Assembly: GCA_035759665.1 (NCBI GenBank) | Contig: DASTUM010000001.1 | Location: 1 to 5,534 of the forward strand | Direction: 5' to 3' | Length of the DNA: 5,534 nt | Origin: Micavibrio_A sp035759665 | GTDB taxonomy: Bacteria > Pseudomonadota > Alphaproteobacteria > Micavibrionales > Micavibrionaceae | Shown: positions 1-5,463 of the stretch, one piece after another | Position numbering within the stretch: the first letter of the stretch is position 1 | Layout of the letters: every line of letters begins with the position of its first letter | Notes under the pieces: model-generated | Seen by the model: the letters and a program-made list of their open reading frames with translations, nothing else | Databases searched by the model: none | Told to the model about the DNA's origin: nothing | Made by a program: the position numbers and the translations under genes

Positions 1-1694
1 CCACCACGGCCGACAACGCCCATCACAACGATCATGCCCACGACCACAAACCCGGATTTTTCGTCCGCTGGTTCATGTCCACGAATCATAAGGACATCGG
101 CACGCTCTATATGTTTTTCTCGGTTTTCGCGGCCCTGTTCGGCGCAGGCTTTTCAATCCTGATGCGCTATGAGCTGGGCGATCCGGGTGTCCAGCTCGCC
201 CATGACGGCCACCAATGGAACGTGTGGGTCACCGCCCACGGCCTGATTATGGTTTTCTTCGTCATCATGCCCGGCCTGATCGGCGGATTCGGCAACTGGT
301 TCCTGCCACTGATGATCGGTGCGCCGGATATGGCCTTCCCGCGCCTCAACAATATTTCTTTCTGGCTGCTCGTCCCGGCATTCCTGCTGCTCGTCTGTTC
401 CGCCTTCGTCAATGGCGGCCCCGGCCCAGGCGCGGGTACGGGCTGGACTCTCTACCCGCCGCTTTCCAGCGTCGCAGGCCATGCCGGCCTGTCCGTCGAC
501 ATGGTTATCTTCTCCATCCACCTTGCGGGGGCGAGTTCCATCCTCGGCGCGGCGAACTTCATCACCACCGTGTTCAATATGCGCGCGCCCGGCATGACGC
601 TGCATAAAATGCCGCTTTTCATCTGGGGGATGCTGGTCACCGCGTTCCTGCTCGTGCTCTCCGTGCCCGTTCTCGGCGGCGCGATCACGATGCTGCTGAC
701 CGACCGCAATTTCGGCACGGCCTTCTTCAATCCCGAAGGCGGCGGCGACCCGATTTTGTTCCAGCATCTTTTCTGGTTCTTCGGCCACCCGGAAGTCTAC
801 ATCATGATCCTGCCGGCCTTCGGCATCGTCTCGCAAATCGTATCGACCTTCTCGAAGAAGCCTATATTCGGCTATCTCGGCATGGCATACGCCATCATCG
901 CGATCGGCTTCGTCGGCTTTATCGTGTGGGCGCACCACATGTACACGTCGGGGATGAGCGTCAATTCGCAGGCTTATTTCACGACGGCCACGCTGATCAT
1001 CGCCGTGCCGACGGGCATCAAGATCTTCTCGTGGATCGCCACCATGTGGGGCGGCTCCATCGAGTTCAAGGCGCCGATGCTCTGGGCAATCGGGTTTATC
1101 TTCCTGTTCACCATGGGGGGCGTGACGGGCGTCGTGCTCGCCAACGCGGGTATGGACGTCTCGCTGCATGACACCTACTACGTCGTCGCACACTTCCACT
1201 ACGTCCTCTCGCTCGGCGCGGTATTCGGCCTTTTCGCCGGTTTCTACTACTGGATCGGCAAGATGTCGGGGCGCCAGTATCCGGAATGGGCGGGCAAGCT
1301 CCATTTCTGGATCACCTTCATCGGCGTCAACCTGGTGTTTTTCCCGCAACACTTCCTCGGATTGCAAGGAATGCCGCGCCGTTACGTCGATTACGCCGGG
1401 CCGATCCCGCCGCCGGAACTGCAAGGCCCGTTCGTCAATCCGGTCAAGAAAGTCGAATGGATTCTGGCACAGGATTACGGCCAGCATTTGTGGAACTACG
1501 TTTCCACCATGGGCGCCTACCTCACCGGCATGTCGATCATCATGTTCCTTGTGATAGCATTGTGGACGATGTGCTTTGGCCGCAGGGTCGGCGGCAACTA
1601 CTGGAACGTGCCGCCGCAATGCATGACTCTGGAATGGACGTTGAGTTCACCTCCGCCTTTCCATCAGTTCGACATTCAGCCGAAAGTCAAATAG
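1..1694 (+). CDS. ctaD: Cytochrome c oxidase subunit I, aa3 type (5' end outside the window)
   Basis: Catalytic inner-membrane subunit of the aa3 oxidase, reducing O2 to water while pumping protons. The frame is open through position 3 upstream of the ATG at 75, and reads a His-rich tail followed by KPGFFVRWF, typical of alphaproteobacterial CtaD N-termini. The true start is therefore upstream and the ATG at 75 is internal. Counting from that Met: heme a ligands H55 and H375, heme a3 ligand H373, CuB ligands H238, H287 and H288, and Y242 for the His-Tyr crosslink. D-channel entry D85, E240 in GHPEVYI and K-channel K316 in PTGIK are all present, so this is a complete type A1 proton-pumping enzyme. 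The MPRRY arginine pair (435-436) that contacts heme propionates is present. About twelve hydrophobic helices and the ending LEWTLSSPPPFH are family-typical. It stops at TAG 1692-1694, just before a strong terminator. Confidence 0.98.
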   Translation, partial: TTADNAHHNDHAHDHKPGFFVRWFMSTNHKDIGTLYMFFSVFAALFGAGFSILMRYELGDPGVQLAHDGHQWNVWVTAHGLIMVFFVIMPGLIGGFGNWFLPLMIGAPDMAFPRLNNISFWLLVPAFLLLVCSAFVNGGPGPGAGTGWTLYPPLSSVAGHAGLSVDMVIFSIHLAGASSILGAANFITTVFNMRAPGMTLHKMPLFIWGMLVTAFLLVLSVPVLGGAITMLLTDRNFGTAFFNPEGGGDPILFQHLFWFFGHPEVYIMILPAFGIVSQIVSTFSKKPIFGYLGMAYAIIAIGFVGFIVWAHHMYTSGMSVNSQAYFTTATLIIAVPTGIKIFSWIATMWGGSIEFKAPMLWAIGFIFLFTMGGVTGVVLANAGMDVSLHDTYYVVAHFHYVLSLGAVFGLFAGFYYWIGKMSGRQYPEWAGKLHFWITFIGVNLVFFPQHFLGLQGMPRRYVDYAGPIPPPELQGPFVNPVKKVEWILAQDYGQHLWNYVSTMGAYLTGMSIIMFLVIALWTMCFGRRVGGNYWNVPPQCMTLEWTLSSPPPFHQFDIQPKVK

Positions 1695-1707
1695 GCCAAA
1701 AGTTAAG

Positions 1708-1731
1708 AAACCCCGCGAAAGCGGGGTTTTT
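1708..1731 (+). terminator. Rho-independent terminator after ctaD
   Basis: A perfect 9-bp stem, AAACCCCGC (1708-1716) and GCGGGGTTT (1721-1729), is closed by a GAAA tetraloop, and the T run covers 1727-1731. It begins 13 bases after the ctaD stop. It should end most ctaD transcripts, so the genes downstream probably need their own promoters. The A-rich left flank could give weak activity on the other strand. Confidence 0.93.
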
Positions 1732-1736
1732 GCTTA

Positions 1737-1797
1737 ATGTTGACTATGTTGACCATGATCGACATTGCCTGAAAATGTTGGTCAAGATGGTCAACAT
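1737..1797. repeat. Facing pairs of 9-bp tandem repeats forming a long imperfect palindrome
   Basis: Four copies of a 9-mer with consensus ATSTTGACY are visible. Two lie head to tail on the plus strand (1737-1745 and 1746-1754) and two head to tail on the minus strand (1789-1797 and 1780-1788). The halves 1737-1754 and 1780-1797 are inverted repeats matching at 16 of 18 positions. Because of the 9-bp period the RNA can also pair one unit out of register: 1746-1756 with 1787-1797 (11 bp, perfect), then 1757-1766 with 1774-1783 (10 bp with two G-U pairs), leaving a 7-nt loop and an AAG bulge. No T tract follows, so it is not a terminator. It could be an operator for a dimeric regulator, a REP-like palindrome, or a transcript 3'-end stabiliser; nothing in the sequence decides between these. 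Confidence 0.7.
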
Positions 1798-1803
1798 GCC
1801 AAT

Positions 1804-1833
1804 AAAAAACGCCGCGGACAGCCCCGTGGCGTT
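1804..1833 (-). terminator. Possible minus-strand intrinsic terminator
   Basis: Read on the minus strand, AACGCCACGG (1833-1824) and CCGCGGCGTT (1817-1808) form a 10-position stem with one A-C mismatch and a 6-nt loop. Six T residues follow (1809-1804, two of them inside the stem). On the plus strand the stem has a G-U pair instead of the mismatch, but no T tract after it, so any terminator activity would be for leftward transcription. No convincing minus-strand gene lies upstream, so its purpose is unclear and it may be a relic. Confidence 0.4.
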
Positions 1834-1863
1834 AACAATCCCATTATAGCAGATTAACGCCGC
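1808..1863. repeat. Three AACGCCRC copies giving two mutually exclusive hairpins
   Basis: AACGCCGC occurs directly at 1808-1815 and 1856-1863, with an inverted variant between them (GTGGCGTT, 1826-1833). The middle copy can pair leftward (1808-1817 with 1824-1833, 10 bp, 6-nt loop) or rightward (1826-1835 with 1854-1863, 10 bp with one G-U pair, 18-nt loop), but not both at once. The loop of the right hairpin holds a perfect TATAAT on the minus strand (1848-1843), without a good -35 box. The layout fits either an operator flanking a leftward promoter or a two-state RNA structure; both are inference. Confidence 0.55.
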
Positions 1864-1887
1864 AAAAGCGAGAAAATGAAAAATGTA

Positions 1888-1927
1888 TTGACATAATATT
1901 AATTTTATGCCATTTGGTGGATACAAT
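1888..1927 (+). promoter_or_regulatory. Candidate promoter region of the ankyrin-repeat gene
   Basis: The stretch is AT-rich and holds a perfect TTGACA (1888-1893) and a TACAAT (1922-1927, one mismatch to the -10 consensus). Their spacing of 28 bases is too long for one sigma-70 promoter. The better reading may be TACAAT with a poor -35 at 1899-1904 (TTAATT, 17-bp spacer), which would start transcription near 1934 and give a short leader carrying the Shine-Dalgarno. Alternatively TTGACA pairs with a weak -10 near 1911-1916. The terminator upstream makes a promoter somewhere here likely, but its exact position is uncertain. Confidence 0.4.
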
Positions 1928-1951
1928 TTTTAACAGGATTTGAGGTGCGTC

Positions 1952-2461
1952 ATGAATACAGTGTTAAAAGAAACATTCCATCAACTGGCCAAAACTGTAG
2001 GCCTGTGCCCGGACAAAAAATTAAACGCATCCGACCCGGCAGATATTCAAACCGCCCTGTTCGCCAGCTTGCAAGACTGGGGAAAGTGCAAGGTAAAGAA
2101 AAAGGACCCGGAAAAGGCGGTGACCAGTCTTTCCGTATGGCTCGATAATTGGAAAGCGCTGCCCGATGCCGTAAAAAAAGAACACCCGGTAGTCGATAAA
2201 AACGGCAACAATTTATACCATATGGCTGCTTATTTGGGGTTACCCTACGCCGCTAGAATCATTAACTATGTCACCCCTGAAATAGCCGATATAAAAGGTC
2301 GTAACTACTATAGCCGTACAGGCCGCACGCCTTTGGAATTTGCAGAAATGTTCGGGCAAAAAGATGTCATAGATGTTTTAAAGGACATCGCAAAGCCAAT
2401 ACACAGCTACACTGCGGTAAAATCTATAGGGCAAGACGCTCCGAAAGCACCGCTTCCCTAA
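1952..2461 (+). CDS. Small ankyrin-repeat protein of unknown function
   Basis: 169 aa, with no signal peptide and no membrane segment, so probably cytoplasmic unless exported by a leaderless route. Residues about 82-115 (GNNLYHMAAYLG) and 117-149 (TGRTPLEFAEMFG) look like two ankyrin repeats, which generally bind proteins. Residues 1-80 are charged and probably helical, and I do not recognise them. The ATG at 1952 is chosen over the in-frame TTG at 1940 because GAGGTG (1942-1947) sits correctly before it and would lie inside the gene otherwise. Hand-counted GC over 1981-2460 is about 47%, clearly below the flanking genes, and TTA and ATA codons are used, which suggests acquisition from elsewhere. 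It lies between a terminator and a hairpin, so it may be its own transcription unit or be co-transcribed with ilvA. No partner or target can be inferred. Confidence 0.85.
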   Translation: MNTVLKETFHQLAKTVGLCPDKKLNASDPADIQTALFASLQDWGKCKVKKKDPEKAVTSLSVWLDNWKALPDAVKKEHPVVDKNGNNLYHMAAYLGLPYAARIINYVTPEIADIKGRNYYSRTGRTPLEFAEMFGQKDVIDVLKDIAKPIHSYTAVKSIGQDAPKAPLP

Positions 2462-2519
2462 GCCTGCCATAAAACTTGCAGATATTGAAAAATCCTGCTT
2501 TTTTATGGGGCTTAGAGGG
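2456..2519 (+). promoter_or_regulatory. Long imperfect hairpin from the ankyrin stop codon to the ilvA ribosome site
   Basis: Paired blocks from the outside in are CCC (2456-2458) with GGG (2517-2519), TAAGCC (2459-2464) with GGCTTA (2509-2514), CCATAAAA (2467-2474) with TTTTATGG (2501-2508), and GCAG (2478-2481) with CTGC (2495-2498). Small bulges separate them and the loop is 13 nt, giving about 21 bp in total. The left arm contains the ankyrin-gene TAA (2459-2461) and the right arm buries the ilvA Shine-Dalgarno AGAGGG (2514-2519). A ribosome finishing the ankyrin gene would open the base of the stem, so translational coupling is possible. The inner GCAG/CTGC stem followed by six T (2499-2504) is too weak to call a terminator by itself. 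Confidence 0.6.
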
Positions 2520-2526
2520 CCCGACC

Positions 2527-4059
2527 ATGACATCCGCCGCATCCGACCAGCTATTCGAAGAAGCGCTTCGCGCCCGCACCCGCGTCTATCAGGCGGGACA
2601 GCCGACGCCTTTGCAGGAAATCTACAATAACGGCGGCGGCTATAGGATTTTCGTCAAGCGTGAGGATCTCGGCCCGATCAACGCCTATAAATGGCGCGGC
2701 GCGTACAATGCCGTGCGCGTCCATCATGAGAAAACCGGATGCGATGCGGTCGTCGCCGCCAGCGCGGGCAACCATGCGCAGGGGGTAGCGCTCGCCGCGC
2801 ACAAGCTCGGCCTTCAGGCGAAGATTTTCATGCCGCTCTCAACGCCGATGATGAAACAGACATCCGTGCGCCGTCACGGCGGCGAACATGTCGAGATCGT
2901 GCTCCACGGCGACAACTACAACGAATCCGCCGAGGCCGCGAAAATTTACGTCGAGAAAAACAAATCGACCTATATCCACCCGTTCGACGACCTCTATACG
3001 ATGGCGGGGCAAGCCACCATCGCGGATGAAATCATGCTCTCCGGCCAAGGGCCGTTCGATTACGCCTTCGTCCAGATCGGCGGCGGCGGCATGGCGGGCG
3101 CGGTCTCCAGCTGGCTGAAAATTCACAACCCGAATATCAAAATCATCGGCGTCGAGGGCGTCGATCAGGCGTCCATGAAAGCATCGATAGAGGCGGGGAA
3201 ACCCGTCACGCTCGATTCCGTCGATACGTTCTGCGACGGCACGGCGGTGACGCGTCCCGGCGATCTCGCCTTTGAAATCTGCCGCAAATATATCGATGCG
3301 TACATCACCGTCACCAACGAGGAAGTGTCGGCCGCCATCCAGAAAATGTGGGATGCGAAACGCGTGATACCCGAGCCGTCGGGCGCCATGGGCCTTGCCG
3401 GTCTTATCCAGTACGCGGATACGTACCCAAAAGAAGTACAGGGAAAAAAACTTCTTTGCATCCTGACCGGCGCGAACATGGATTTCAACAAGCTGGGCCA
3501 TATCGCGCAGCGCTCGGCTGTCGGCGCGCATCGCCGCAGGTACATGCGATTTCCCATCGACGAAGAAAGGGGCGGCATGCTCGCGCTCCTCGACCGGCAT
3601 TTCAAGGATATATCCGTCTCCGAATTCCTGTACGGCAAGATCGACGAGAAAATGGCCTGGCCAATCATCGGTCTGGAAGCCGCGCCGTCCGCAATGGAAC
3701 AGCTCGACGAGCATCTGAAAAAGGAAGGCGTAGCGTTTGAAGACGTTACGCTCGATCCCGACGTACGCTATCGCATCATCAATTACAATCCGGCGCTGTT
3801 CAAAGACCCGGTTCTCATGCACATACATTTTCCGGAACGCAAGGGAGCCTTGCGCGATTTCATGCGGAAAATCTCCGGCGTCGCCAATGTCTGCTATTTC
3901 AACTACGCCTATTCCGGCGAAGCCATCGGACGGGCGATCATGGGCTTCGAATTCGATTCCCCGGCGCTGAAGGACAAATTTCTCGCCATGATGGACGATA
4001 CCATCGTCACCTGCCGCCCCGTGGACGAAACCGCCGCCAAACGAATCCTGCAGCACTGA
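2527..4059 (+). CDS. ilvA: Threonine dehydratase (threonine ammonia-lyase), biosynthetic type
   Basis: Cytoplasmic PLP enzyme converting threonine to 2-oxobutanoate and ammonia, the first step towards isoleucine. At 510 aa it has the length of the biosynthetic, regulated form. The catalytic domain covers about 1-330: K55 in AYKWRGAYN is the PLP Schiff-base lysine, SAGNHAQG (79-86) is the substrate and cofactor loop, GGGG (185-188) binds the phosphate, EPSGA is at 283-287 and LTGAN at 313-317. Residues about 338-505 hold two ACT-like subdomains with the family FPE-x-x-GAL pattern (435-441), known in this family to bind isoleucine or valine. The ATG at 2527 is preferred over the in-frame TTG at 2476 because AGAGGG lies 7 bases before it and the catalytic domain needs no longer N-terminus. 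The lysine-region wording differs from the usual SFKLRGAYN. A role outside isoleucine synthesis is possible but unsupported. Confidence 0.92.
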   Translation: MTSAASDQLFEEALRARTRVYQAGQPTPLQEIYNNGGGYRIFVKREDLGPINAYKWRGAYNAVRVHHEKTGCDAVVAASAGNHAQGVALAAHKLGLQAKIFMPLSTPMMKQTSVRRHGGEHVEIVLHGDNYNESAEAAKIYVEKNKSTYIHPFDDLYTMAGQATIADEIMLSGQGPFDYAFVQIGGGGMAGAVSSWLKIHNPNIKIIGVEGVDQASMKASIEAGKPVTLDSVDTFCDGTAVTRPGDLAFEICRKYIDAYITVTNEEVSAAIQKMWDAKRVIPEPSGAMGLAGLIQYADTYPKEVQGKKLLCILTGANMDFNKLGHIAQRSAVGAHRRRYMRFPIDEERGGMLALLDRHFKDISVSEFLYGKIDEKMAWPIIGLEAAPSAMEQLDEHLKKEGVAFEDVTLDPDVRYRIINYNPALFKDPVLMHIHFPERKGALRDFMRKISGVANVCYFNYAYSGEAIGRAIMGFEFDSPALKDKFLAMMDDTIVTCRPVDETAAKRILQH

Positions 4060-4060
4060 C

Positions 4061-4303
4061 ATGATCCGCTTCGCCGTCGTCCTGTTCTTTTTCATCCATC
4101 TGGCGATCTTGCTCAAGGCCCGCCATCTGGCATGGGCCGGACGCGCGACAGGCTGGGGTACCTGCGCCCTCTTCGTCTATCTGTATGTCAGCCCGTTCGA
4201 AGAAAACAGCGACATCGTCTTCGCCGTTCTGGCGCTATTGACCGGGCTATCCATGCTGGCCGCGGAAATCGTGGCTAAAACCATTAAAAAAGACGCTGCC
4301 TGA
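4061..4303 (+). CDS. Small three-helix membrane protein, unknown function
   Basis: 80 aa, not recognised. Three hydrophobic segments are visible at about 4-18, 30-46 and 51-71. The charged stretches are RHLAWAGR between helices 1 and 2, EEN before helix 3, and a lysine-rich tail. The start is one base after the ilvA TGA (4057-4059), with no clear Shine-Dalgarno, which suggests translation coupled to ilvA in one operon. Base use resembles ilvA and ctaB, supporting a real resident gene. No metal-binding or catalytic motif is visible. Its place between ilvA and ctaB would allow a link to isoleucine metabolism or to oxidase assembly, and the sequence does not choose between them. Confidence 0.75.
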   Translation: MIRFAVVLFFFIHLAILLKARHLAWAGRATGWGTCALFVYLYVSPFEENSDIVFAVLALLTGLSMLAAEIVAKTIKKDAA

Positions 4304-4313
4304 TCCTATTTTT

Positions 4314-4344
4314 TTGATGAATCCGGCCCCCTTCGTGGTAAAAC
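4314..4344 (+). promoter_or_regulatory. Weak candidate promoter of ctaB
   Basis: TTGATG (4314-4319) and TAAAAC (4339-4344) are 19 bases apart, and a TG dinucleotide one base before the second box resembles an extended -10. Initiation would then fall at or next to the ctaB ATG, giving a leaderless message. This would fit the lack of a Shine-Dalgarno there. The match is poor and readthrough from ilvA is equally possible. Confidence 0.25.
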
Positions 4345-4350
4345 AACGCC

Positions 4351-5238
4351 ATGAGCGACGCCGCCACAGACATCATATCCGAAGCCACCGTTAAGGATTA
4401 TTTCGCCCTGCTGAAACCCAAGGTGATGAGCCTTGTCGTGTTCACGGGATTTGCCGGGATGTGGGTTGCGCCCGGCTTTGCGAGCTTACATCCCGTGATC
4501 GCGGCGACCGCCATTCTCTGCATCGCCATTGGCGCAGGCGCGGCGGGCGCGATCAACATGTGGTACGACCGCGATATAGACGCCGTCATGAACCGCACGA
4601 AAAACCGCCCTATCCCGCTGGGTCGCGTAAACGCGGACGAGGCCCTTTCTTTCGGGGTCATTCTCTCGCTGCTTTCCATCATGACGATGGGGGTCGCCGT
4701 GAACTGGATGGCGGCAGCCCTGCTCGGTTTCGCCAACCTGTTTTATGTTTTCGTCTATACGATGTGGCTCAAGCGCCGGACGCCGCAGAATATCGTGATC
4801 GGCGGCGCGGCAGGCGCATTTCCGCCGATGATCGGATGGGCCGCAGTGACGGGCGATATTTCCACCGCCTCGATCATCCTGTTCTGCATCATCTTTTTCT
4901 GGACGCCGCCGCATTTCTGGGCGCTCTCGCTGTTCGCCAACGAAGATTACAAGCGCGCCAACATTCCGATGCTGCCCGTCGTATCCGGGGAGCGTTCGAC
5001 AAAAATACAGATGATGGCCTATACGCTTTTTATGGTTCCGCTTTCCGTCGCGCCGTATATTCTCGGCATCGCCGAGATTGGATACGGAATTTTCGCGTTC
5101 GCGCTGTCGGTGTTCTTCCTGTTCACCAATTGCCGCGTGCTCGTTGACAAAACGCACCGGTCCGCCAAATTAATGTTCGGCTATTCGGTGTTCTATCTCT
5201 TTGCCCTGTTCACCGCCCTGATGATCGATAAGGTTTGA
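4351..5238 (+). CDS. ctaB: Protoheme IX farnesyltransferase (heme O synthase)
   Basis: Inner-membrane UbiA-family prenyltransferase that adds farnesyl from farnesyl diphosphate to heme b, making heme O, the precursor of the heme a used by CtaD. The 295-aa length and about nine hydrophobic segments are normal for the family. The first Asp-rich diphosphate site is N69-M-W-Y-D73-R-D75-I-D77, followed by NRTKNRPIPLGR (81-92). The family motif KRRTPQNIVIGG is at 141-152, WTPPHFWAL at 184-192 and the second Asp region around D199-Y200. No required residue looks missing. The ATG at 4351 lacks a good Shine-Dalgarno, yet the N-terminus before DYFALLKPKVM (16-26) has the usual short length, so the start is credible. 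Two bases separate its stop from the next gene. Confidence 0.97.
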   Translation: MSDAATDIISEATVKDYFALLKPKVMSLVVFTGFAGMWVAPGFASLHPVIAATAILCIAIGAGAAGAINMWYDRDIDAVMNRTKNRPIPLGRVNADEALSFGVILSLLSIMTMGVAVNWMAAALLGFANLFYVFVYTMWLKRRTPQNIVIGGAAGAFPPMIGWAAVTGDISTASIILFCIIFFWTPPHFWALSLFANEDYKRANIPMLPVVSGERSTKIQMMAYTLFMVPLSVAPYILGIAEIGYGIFAFALSVFFLFTNCRVLVDKTHRSAKLMFGYSVFYLFALFTALMIDKV

Positions 5239-5240
5239 TT

Positions 5241-5363
5241 ATGCCTCTATCCGATATTCACAAGCGCAAGCGCGCCAAGAATTTCATGATCCTCGCCGCC
5301 ATTTTGGCGTGGATCGCGCTTATCTGGATCGTGACCATGGTGAAGATCGCCAACCATGCCTGA
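5241..5363 (+). CDS. coxF: CoxF-like small cytochrome oxidase assembly protein
   Basis: 40 aa. A basic N-terminus (HKRKRAKN, residues 7-14) is followed by one hydrophobic helix at about 15-34 and a short tail, VKIANHA. This matches the tiny conserved proteins commonly found between ctaB and ctaG in alphaproteobacteria, usually annotated as CoxF or as oxidase assembly protein. By the positive-inside rule the N-terminus faces the cytoplasm. AAGG (5230-5233) lies 7 bases before the ATG, and the gene begins two bases after the ctaB stop, indicating an operon. Its biochemical role is not established from sequence; assignment rests on size, topology and position. Confidence 0.85.
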   Translation: MPLSDIHKRKRAKNFMILAAILAWIALIWIVTMVKIANHA

Positions 5364-5463
5364 ATATCCGCACTACATTCCCACAACCGTTATCAACCGG
5401 CTGAAAAGCGTGGCGCCCACGCAATATCCGGCGGGGCCTGTCATCGAACGGGATGCGAATTGA
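5356..5463 (+). CDS. Possible 35-aa protein tiled between coxF and ctaG
   Basis: The ORF starts at an ATG 8 bases inside the end of the CoxF-like gene and ends with a TGA whose last base is the A of the ctaG ATG (TGATG, 5461-5465). It fills the whole 99-base gap with no stop, and about 62% of its codons end in G or C, like its neighbours. The product is soluble in character, rich in Pro and Tyr (MPEYPHYIPTTV at the start, VIERDAN at the end), with no helix of membrane type and no motif I recognise. There is no strong Shine-Dalgarno, so it would rely on coupling to coxF. It could instead be a chance ORF that couples translation into ctaG. Confidence 0.5.
   Translation: MPEYPHYIPTTVINRLKSVAPTQYPAGPVIERDAN

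Noticed and set aside
153..1619. Long minus-strand open frame (488 codons) opposite ctaD
   Set aside because: It is a shadow of the high-GC, codon-biased ctaD on the other strand; the product is rich in Arg, Asp, Glu and His without any fold-like pattern.
1744..1926. Minus-strand 60-codon ORF with a hydrophobic stretch in the ctaD-ankyrin gap
   Set aside because: It runs through the repeat palindromes and the possible minus-strand terminator, has no convincing ribosome site and no recognisable motif; its hydrophobicity follows from the AT-rich sequence.
1940..1951. TTG start for the ankyrin-repeat gene
   Set aside because: GAGGTG at 1942-1947 would fall inside the gene; it serves the ATG at 1952.
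1952..2461. Transposon or integron cassette origin of the ankyrin gene
   Set aside because: No transposase, no terminal inverted repeats matching on both sides and no target-site duplication could be found by eye; only composition suggests transfer.
2476..2526. In-frame N-terminal extension of ilvA from a TTG codon
   Set aside because: It lies inside the hairpin, has no Shine-Dalgarno, and the ATG at 2527 has a good one; the extra residues do not fit the family. They also lack the run of Ile, Val or Leu codons expected of an attenuator leader peptide.
2839..4116. Long minus-strand open frame (425 codons) opposite ilvA
   Set aside because: Same cause: ilvA codon bias. The plus-strand frame carries all the catalytic motifs.
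4284..4320. Possible terminator between the small membrane gene and ctaB (A run then T run)
   Set aside because: The A and T runs could pair only as a weak A-U stem with no GC-rich core, so it does not qualify as an intrinsic terminator.
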